Shown: in pieces, positions 56,401-64,000 of the stretch
Position numbering within the stretch: the stretch's first letter is position 1
Layout of the letters: each line of letters opens with the position of its first letter
Assembly: GCF_910592395.1 (NCBI RefSeq)
Contig: NC_088316.1
Span: forward strand, 15,624,001-15,688,000
Direction of reading: 5' to 3'
Length of the DNA stretch: 64,000 nt
Source: Lineus longissimus
Taxonomy: Eukaryota; Nemertea; Pilidiophora; Heteronemertea; Lineidae
Notes under the pieces: model-generated
Told to the model about the DNA's origin: nothing
What the model saw: only the letters and a program-made list of their open reading frames with translations
The model's database searches: none
Translations under genes and position numbers: made by a program

Positions 56401-59400
56401 CTTTGTTGTAAGTTTATGGTGATGTGAAGAAGTATGATTGACTGTCATATCGGTCTTGAGAGATACTTGTATTAGCAAGACGATTTTCTGCTCACGATAA
56501 TTGATATTTGGCACAAAGCCAATATCTGGCAATTATCTGCTTGATTGGTAATATTATGCCTTTAATAATGACATTCAATGGATTTAGCAAAATGCTTTCT
56601 TCCTCCTTTAAAAATGAGCGGAGGAACATGAAGAAATGAAGTGCTTGCTCCCTGCGTAATCTTTATCACTTATACCAAGCTTGACCAAGGGAGCTGAGGA
56701 GGAGGGGGACAAGTGACCTGACACTCACAGACTCGCCAAATGACCTGATGTAATTGTTGCAAGCTATGGTGCCAAGGAACAGGGTTGGAATGAGAATCAA
56801 AAGAGCCCACCCCGAAAACATTTTAATGGGGTCAAACACTTTCCAGTAGAAATAACCAGATTTCCTCAAAAATCAATCATTCATGCCTTTATTGATAGCG
56901 GCTATAAGCTTATGGAATTTGTGTTATCAAGAATGAGTTGATTGGCCCAGATAAATAACCGGTGAAAGACTGAGAGGAGCATGCACAAACAGGTTATATA
57001 GACTTGCCAAATAGTTGAAGGTTCAATAGCCTTTATGAAAAATTCCTACTCCCATAGTCAGGATAGCTGGCAACATGGACTTGGAACAGGTAGGGCATGA
57101 GAAACTTTTGATTGCAATTTTTTTTCTCAGAATGAAGTGCACTTTTTCACTCAGTCTCTTGTGTCAATCATGAAGGGCACTGCATGGCTGCCCAAATTCT
57201 CAGATGCCCGTTGCTGAAGCGTATCTGATGTTGGCTAAACTCACTTTTTCAGTTATATTGTGAGCAGCAAGGGAGTTTTGATGCTTGTAACTTGTTTGCA
57301 GTGGTCATCGCTCGTGCTTGAGGTTGTGGGGTGCAACAAAATTAAAACTGTTTACCGCCGCAGGTCTTCAGGACAGCAGTTCCAACACTAACAGCTTCAT
57401 CTTGAGTGACGTTGAAAAAATGTGTCACCACAAATTAGTTAACTTGTGCTGTCCATCATAGATGTCATAGGGGGTTTTTCGTGGCAGTGTCTGTAATATC
57501 ACATCATTTCACTAACTTAACTTGTTTTCAGGATTTCTATAAGAGGATAAAAAACTCAAACCGGCTTACTAACCATTTTGTACATTGTGCGGTGGAGAGA
57601 TAGCCAAGAGATTTATGACAAGGATTATGTTGATCCTCTCCTGGGTGAACCATATCTTGTATTGATTCATTCATTATTGCCTGTGAAGAGAAGTGTTTTT
57701 GAGGTACACTTCCTAACCATTTGAGGCTATTTCAGTTCGTTCTTCAGATTCAGGGGTCCACATGGACCTTCAGGAGAGTGGAATGTTGTCCTTGTAGTAT
57801 GTCACACTTTGCACTATGTTTCGAAGTGGGATAAATAGTATAATTTACGAGTTTATTGTTGCTGAAGATTACATTTGTGTGAATGGGTTAACAGGTGACC
57901 ATGCTTAATTCTCAGTGTACCATGTGAAAGTTTTGGCATGTATACCTTATGGATCATGGCATGTCCATAGCATGTCATGAATAATCTAATAAGTCCACAC
58001 AATTCCACAAAGAAAATATATACCCATTAAATATCCCGTATTGGCACAATGCCAAGTGTAGTATATAAAGTCTACAAACGTGTATGAATGGAGATTATGC
58101 TTGGCAAAGCCTAGTAAAAGATATACAGGTTATGATGAGACTTGAATGGTGACAGGACACAGGTATGTCAATGAGATCCCAGACATTCCACCAAGTTAAA
58201 TTCCTATTTTATTTTGCGGGTTGGGATTACTGATGTGGCTAAGACCAGCACAAATACAGCTACCGGTAGTATGTGATATCTTGAAGCAACCTATTTGACC
58301 AAAATTGTTTTTCGGAAATATTGCCTTTAAAAAGTAATCAATGAAAAATGAAAAAAGCTACAGCTGATACAATCCAATGGCGACTTTCAGTTCCCGTGGC
58401 GATAGAGCGTATCAGTATGTTGTGATAATCTATCGGATAATCATACTGCAGTAACTCTGTTCATTGCAATATCGTGCATACGTACCAATGAATATATTGC
58501 AATAAGCTGTGATGCATATTCATGGTTGTCAGTCTCTAACCATTCTTGCCATCGTCAGTGTACTGTTGTCAGGCATGTCAGGTTAGATCAATTTCGTTAG
58601 CGGAGCAGTTGGTTTTAGATTTCGACGAGATTGCATTTTGTCGTGTTGCATGTCACTCAGTGAGTGGAGAATGCTGTGTGGTGTGGCAGCGTCCGGGACT
58701 GCAAATGGCTTGCGTGGCACTTTAGATGAGATTTGAATGACAGCAGGCCGATTCAAAGTGTTTTTGTGGATGTTCTCTCAAATGGTGTGTGCTGGAGCTA
58801 TACTTTCAGGTTCCCTGCTTACATCTCTGTTTGCTGTGGTGCATCTGTCTGATTCTGGTCATTTCAGGTTGACGGGCGAGATAGCGAGATAGATCGTCTG
58901 AACAAGATGTTGGAGGGTGGCCGACCATACGATGTGGTCTCGCTGGAGGCGCGCAATAAAAGTAACGAGAGGCTCATCTCTCATCTCAATATACAGGTAA
59001 CTAGCTAGACGTACCTCCTTTGTTTTACTGGGGCATCCTGCTGAGGGCTGCTCTGCTCGTACCGGTATACGATGGCTGGCTTCATTGTCGGACTTGCTCT
59101 GATACGGGCTAATTTCGATAACTGCAACTGAACTCATTGGTGGTCAGATCAAGCTATTTGCAGTTTGTGCTAGCAGTGTAGATTTATCATTTTGGTGTAC
59201 TGTCCTATCGCATCTTTTACCAACACCAATCAATGAGATAGATATGTTGATAATGTTCCTTAAATGACTAAAATCAGCAGTAAATCTAATCCTTTCCTCT
59301 TCAACTATCAGATTGACTACCTCCAACAGCGAAACAGGGACCTGGAGCGCCAGCTGACGGAGTTGAGGACTGTTGAGCTAGAGAGCACGTCCCAGCGTAT

Positions 59401-62400
59401 TGACCTTGATGTGAAGAACAAGACGCTAGAGACTGAGCTGGTAGATGTCGACCGATTGGCCAAGAATCTTCAGGATGAGAAAGATATGGCACTTGAGCGA
59501 GCTGACCGGGAGGTGAATGTCTCACGGCTAGAGATGGAGAAATCTCGTAGGGAACTTGATGATTTGGAGTTACAGTTGGAACAAATGAGAGCTGTAAGTC
59601 TGCAGTTTTGATCCATTCATGTCCCGCCTCCCATTTGACCCTGTCTCTATCTTGATCCGTCATATATTGAGGAAAGTAAATGCATCATCAGGTATTGGGT
59701 AAAAAGTTTTGCTCGTGTTGTTGAGATAGGAATCCTTACACCATTATGAGCCATAATCAAGTTAAGTTTAGTGTTGTCTCAACTTTTGCAGTCCTCTCAT
59801 TCGGAGGTCATGTGAAAAACATATACACCATAACATTTAGTTGTCAAGATCGTAAGGATCATGGTGCCATTTGCCTAACTACAAGGCGATGCTTGTTGTC
59901 CTGTGTTTTTCATTTCTCACTGAGTTCTCTATTCTGAATTCATTTAGGAAAAGGTGCGAACTAGCAATGAGTGTGGTGACGTCCAAATCCAGCTGGCTGC
60001 TGTCGAGAGTGACTATCAGAAGTTGGAAGATTTGCTCAACAAAGTACAGGATGACAAACGAAAACTCAGCCTGCGTGTCAATAGGCTTACTTCAAATGGT
60101 AAGTAAAAAACTGGTTCAGATCTCTATTTCATTTGATATCATATGTTTTGTGCTAGCAGTATTGCAAGGCTGTTTTTTCTCTGCATCTTACCAGAATCTC
60201 TGTTATAACCTTTCAGAAAGAGAACTTGTCATGGAAATTGAACGTTTAAAAACAAGAAATGGTGTCAAAAAGAGGGCCAAGTCACCAAATAGGATGGACT
60301 CGTTCATCAAGAGCCTTGAGGATGAGCGGGACTATTGGAAAGGAGAGGTGGACGTGTTACAGAAACTTCTCAAAATGGAATCACGTACACCAACACGCTG
60401 CCCAGGAAGTCCGAAGAAATCAACCCCCACGAAAAAAGGCACAAGTAACATGACTCGTTCGAGATCGAGTACTCCATCGAAGAGTGGGAAAAATGTAAGG
60501 GATTATTTTTTTCCGTTCAATGCAGCTAAGCAGTTTTCAAAGACTTCAAAACAAACTATAGAATCACGAAGATTTTCAAATGGTCCAGATTTAACGCAAG
60601 ACCTAGTTAGGATTCAAACATTCTCAGTGTTATTTTTGACTTATAAAAGTTTTTGATCCAACGCTTCATGTTTTTTCTCTGCAGAAGACCTGTGGTCACT
60701 ATGATGCCATACTCAAAGTATTAGAAGAGGAACGAGATTACTACAAGCGAGAATACGAAATGGCCCGAGCTCTTCGACATCACGCAACAAGTCCGAGTCG
60801 GTCACCACCCACACGAGACAGGAGTTCGGATGATGGAGATGTACAAAGACTAACGAGGGAAAGAGATGAACTGCAAAGCTTGCTGGACAAGTTTGAGAGA
60901 CACATGGCTGAGATTCAGGGCAACGTGAAGGTTTTGACTGCCGAAAGAGACAATATCAACAGTATGTATGAGGAGGTAAGTTAGCACTTTCATCTTCATG
61001 TTCATCCCATCGAGTTGTGCTCATCAAAGATATTGTTATTTTTTGGGGCACACTTCTAAGGTAGAGCAGCCTCTAATAAAAGGTCAATGAGTTGAAATTA
61101 TTTAAAAGATATTTTGCTGTTGTTTGAGCTAGAGTGCTCATTTACAAATCCTTGTACTCTCACAGGCCAAAGAAGATTTAATGAAGCTTCGACGCGAAGT
61201 AGTAAAATCACCAAAATCACCGAAGGTTTCCTTGGCGGCTCAAGCCGTGTTGAGACGGGTTGAAAGTGAACGTGATGACGCCCTGATCGATCTGCGTCGG
61301 GTGCAGACAGATCGAGACAGTCTTCGAGAACGGTTAAAAATTGCCACAGAATCACAGTTGACTGACCGTGCTCGTTTGGAACAGAGAGTGGAGGACCTCG
61401 AGAACAACTTGAGAATTGTAAGTTTTTCTATGAGATAAAGAGAAATTGAGGCCATTGGCCCAAATTCCCAGGTCAGTTGTCGCTCATTTGTGGCTAAGGG
61501 CAGTCCCAGTGGGGATTCAGTGTGAGCATAATGGAATTTGAAGACACACACTTCTGGGCAGATAGCAGGCACAGAAATATTACAACTCTAATTGACCATT
61601 TGATTGGGAGTAGTTTTGCAAGAACCCTTGGTTGAGGACAGTCTGATTTTCAGTTCCATTGGCTTTGGGCTTTGGGCTTTGAGATCAAATCATAAATGTC
61701 CCATCTTTTTCACAATTGAACGTTTACTGTTTTTCTGTAGGTTGAAGCTGAGAGAGAAGATTATGCAGCGCGTGTAGGATCACTGAAGGAGATGATGATA
61801 TCGCTCGAAGATCAACTCAAGAACCAGTCCATGTCCTTAGCTGAAACCAGAGAGGAAAGCTCGCAGAACAAAGCCACAGCAACACAAATGAGGTGAGGAT
61901 ATTGCATTAATTGATTGTCGGTAACATGTTCAGCTTCAAGGTAAATACTTGCATAGCTCTTGTAGTTAAAATAGATAAAACTGATAGGTACCTCTGGGGG
62001 AGCAATTGCAAAAGTTTCCTGATCAAATATTTTTCCACTTTCAGATTGTTGACAGACCAGGCTGAACGATCACTTGATGAGCAGCAGCGTCGCTTGGCCC
62101 GCAAGGAGTCAGAGCTCCGCACTGCCAATGAGAAGTACAAAATCTTGGAAGACCGTATGTCTGACATGAGCCGAATCAATCAAGATACCAGGGATGAGGT
62201 GTCTCGTTTACGGGCCACCATCGGCGCCCTCGACCGGGAGAAAGACTCACTGCAGACGATGGTTGACGATAAGACAGAGAGATTGGCCATGCTTGAAGAC
62301 GACGTCAAAAATAAGGATCAGTCTCTTTCTGACCTCCAGATCACTTGTTCCAGTTTAGAGACAAGGCTATCGTAAGTATTCCCTGTCTTCTGTTTGTCAA

Positions 62401-63992
62401 GTCCTTTCAGAGTCTCAAGGTCAAGCATTCTGCTTTACTGAAGTAAGGGTGTCCTTAATAGAGAGGTCTTACTGTAACTTTTTTCACTCTAATCATGTTC
62501 CAGTCAAAACAGTGAGAGTATCAGCCAGCGCGAGAGAGAGATCCTAAGCCTTCGCCGACAGGTAGACGCAGTGACTGCAGATCTCTCCGAGGCCTCACAC
62601 GGGAAAGAGGCGGTGCTGAGAGAAAACCGACGGCTCCAAGAAGACCTGTCGCTCATGACGAAGGAGAACCAGGCGTTGAATTGTGACCTGGACGATGTGG
62701 TCAACGAACGTGAGGACTTCAAGGTGCAGGTCCAGGATTACGTAAACGAGGTGAAGAGAGTGGAGGACTTGCTGAGTGAAAAGGTTAGTTTTGAAGTTGA
62801 TGGTTGTATATTGATTTAAAATAGAGTTAAAACTAATTTCAAGTAGTTCCGATGATCCCAGTTTAATAGATTATCTTTGTGCTTACCAATAATCTCAGTT
62901 TTTACCTTGCCTTCATTTCAGGAGCAAGAACGCACCGATCTCCTTGACCAATACAGGGCTCTAAGCCTTGAGGCTGACAAATATCAGACTCAGACCCATC
63001 AGCTCGAGAGCGAAGGTTCCAACCTCAAGCTCGAACTGATGACCAAAGATTCTGAAGTTAGGAGGCTGAGAGACAAGATGGATGGTCTGGATAAGGACTT
63101 GCAAGATGTAAGTAACAGAGCATAGTTTGATTTGGGTGGTGCCGAGTCGGATCTTCCCAAGACAATGCTTCGTTGTCTTGACACCACCTTGGTACTTCAA
63201 TCCTCTGTTGGCTGATTATAATCTGCCTGATTTTCATCAGAAGCTATCCTCTTTGTGTGCCTTTTCAGTGAAAGAAATCAGAAAGAAAGGGTCTTCCAAA
63301 ACATCTGTTGATGAAAAATCTATATTTGCTTTTTCAGACAATCCATTCTCAACAAGCATACGAAATCCAGGTTTCAAATCTGACACGGTCCGTCGCCGCT
63401 TTGGAAGAGAATCTACGAGAGGCAGATGATGAGCGTCAGAATCTCCTACAAGATCTCGCAGCAGTTAGGGATCTGTGCAGCAAGCTGGAGTGTGATAAGG
63501 AATCGTATCAGAGGCAGTTGACGGCAAAGTCATTGGACTTGGAACAGGTAATTAAGACATTTTTGTTAATCACAAATCCTACATCGTGGATGGTCTAGGT
63601 CAATCAGATTAAGAAAGAGGTTGAAAACAGCCCTGTCTGATTCTACAACCTTTTTCTCTTACATATGATTTGCTGTTGGCTCGTTGCCAGGAGAATAGGA
63701 TAAATTGAATGTCAGTAGTATGATTGAAAAAGACGGATTGTCTGTATGCAGTAGTTGAAATCTTTACTCGTAATGTCTTATCTTTTCAGCTGCAAAATAT
63801 GGTCGAAGATGCGAAGTCTGAAGTGAGCGTAGTAAAATCACAAATGCAGGCTGAGAGGTCGTCCAATAAGAACCTTGAGAGTCTCCTCCAATCAAATCGA
63901 GAGAAGGAGTTCAAAGTTCAACTGACCACACAGGAGAAGGATGCTGAGATCAATATGTTGAGAGAGAGGCTGCAGCTCAATGAGGCAAGATT
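53469..63992 (+). CDS. CEP135: Centrosomal protein of 135 kDa (3'-partial)
   Basis: Exons: 53469-53775, 54053-54220, 54452-54693, 58868-58996, 59312-59593, 59948-60098, 60217-60494, 60685-60975, 61166-61417, 61741-61892, 62045-62371, 62504-62783, 62922-63107, 63338-63547, 63790-63992, with a GTAAGT donor at 63993 and the rest beyond the window. 1152 codons are present; human CEP135 has 1140 residues in all. CEP135 is a centriole and basal-body scaffold linking cartwheel SAS-6 to CPAP/CENPJ and microtubules. Diagnostic: RRLDQLGYRQPLGVESLPLV near the N-terminus (microtubule-binding region), LKFLNNQY, EKNFHAVVQTPGGRKKNIPF, DDPYVADMLHVAD and LESLLQSNREKEF; the rest is heptad-rich coiled coil with a Ser/Pro-rich break near ESRTPTRCPGSPKKSTPTKK. 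The ATG follows a 3' splice site at 53461, so an upstream 5' noncoding exon exists. Vertebrate TSGA10 is a shorter relative; length favours CEP135. Confidence 0.95.
54694..58867 (+). other. Long CEP135 intron, no gene seen
   Basis: A 4.17-kb intron, by far the longest in this gene. Short open frames in either strand have no family similarity or exon-like boundaries. It could hold regulatory elements, which I cannot recognise from sequence alone. Confidence 0.5.
62446..62475. repeat. Dispersed short repeat, inverted partial copy in CEP135 intron
   Basis: Plus strand AAGGGTGTCCTTAATAGAGA followed by GGTCTTACTG. It is the reverse complement of the block at 38115-38150. Confidence 0.6.
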
Positions 63993-64000
63993 GTAAGTTG

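Overview
The window is nuclear DNA from an invertebrate animal. Its genes are split into many short exons by GT-AG introns, and it carries metazoan gene families, poly(A) signals, a LINE fragment and several short inverted-repeat transposons. The sequence alone does not fix the phylum. The ordinary bilaterian gene set, AT-rich introns and frequent ACATGTA-type words fit a marine lophotrochozoan or ambulacrarian; that is inference.

Layout, left to right: (1) 1-5455 (+), 3' part of a SEPT6/8/11-type septin, with its P-loop exon off the left edge. (2) 5456-10662, intergenic: septin 3' UTR, then a decayed LINE broken and followed by two related fold-back elements. (3) 10663-24888 (+), a complete ABCC1/MRP1-type ABC transporter with 28 constitutive exon positions plus one position served by two alternative exons. 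(4) 28132-34322 (-), TMEM144. (5) 35005-37726 (+), LRRC59. (6) A 5'-truncated LINE remnant near 39 kb. (7) 39765-40448 (-), TXNDC9 with an intronless coding region. (8) 40.7-43.9 kb, a transposon-rich gap holding a 1.17-kb fold-back element with a hAT-like element nested inside it. (9) 43911-47301 (+), an MFSD6-type transporter. (10) 50294-52086 (-), DNAAF6 (PIH1D3). (11) 53469 to the right edge (+), CEP135, lacking only its last exons.

Gene orientation alternates, giving three head-to-head pairs (TMEM144/LRRC59, TXNDC9/MFSD6-like, DNAAF6/CEP135) and three tail-to-tail pairs. The DNAAF6/CEP135 pair is functionally coherent: one gene is for dynein-arm preassembly and the other for centriole assembly. 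The other genes are unrelated housekeeping or membrane functions (septin filaments, organic-anion efflux, ER ribosome/import factor, CCT cofactor), and there is no operon.

The most notable observations are the two alternative exons for one transmembrane segment of the ABCC transporter, a 126-bp inverted repeat (124 of 126 positions match) between DNAAF6 and CEP135, a candidate RFX X-box over the DNAAF6 start codon, nested fold-back transposons, and a degenerate tandem repeat that copies the end of the last TMEM144 coding exon. I found no CRISPR array, rRNA or tRNA gene, and no sign of a wholly new gene system. Exon boundaries were set by hand from reading frame, splice consensus and remembered family similarity.
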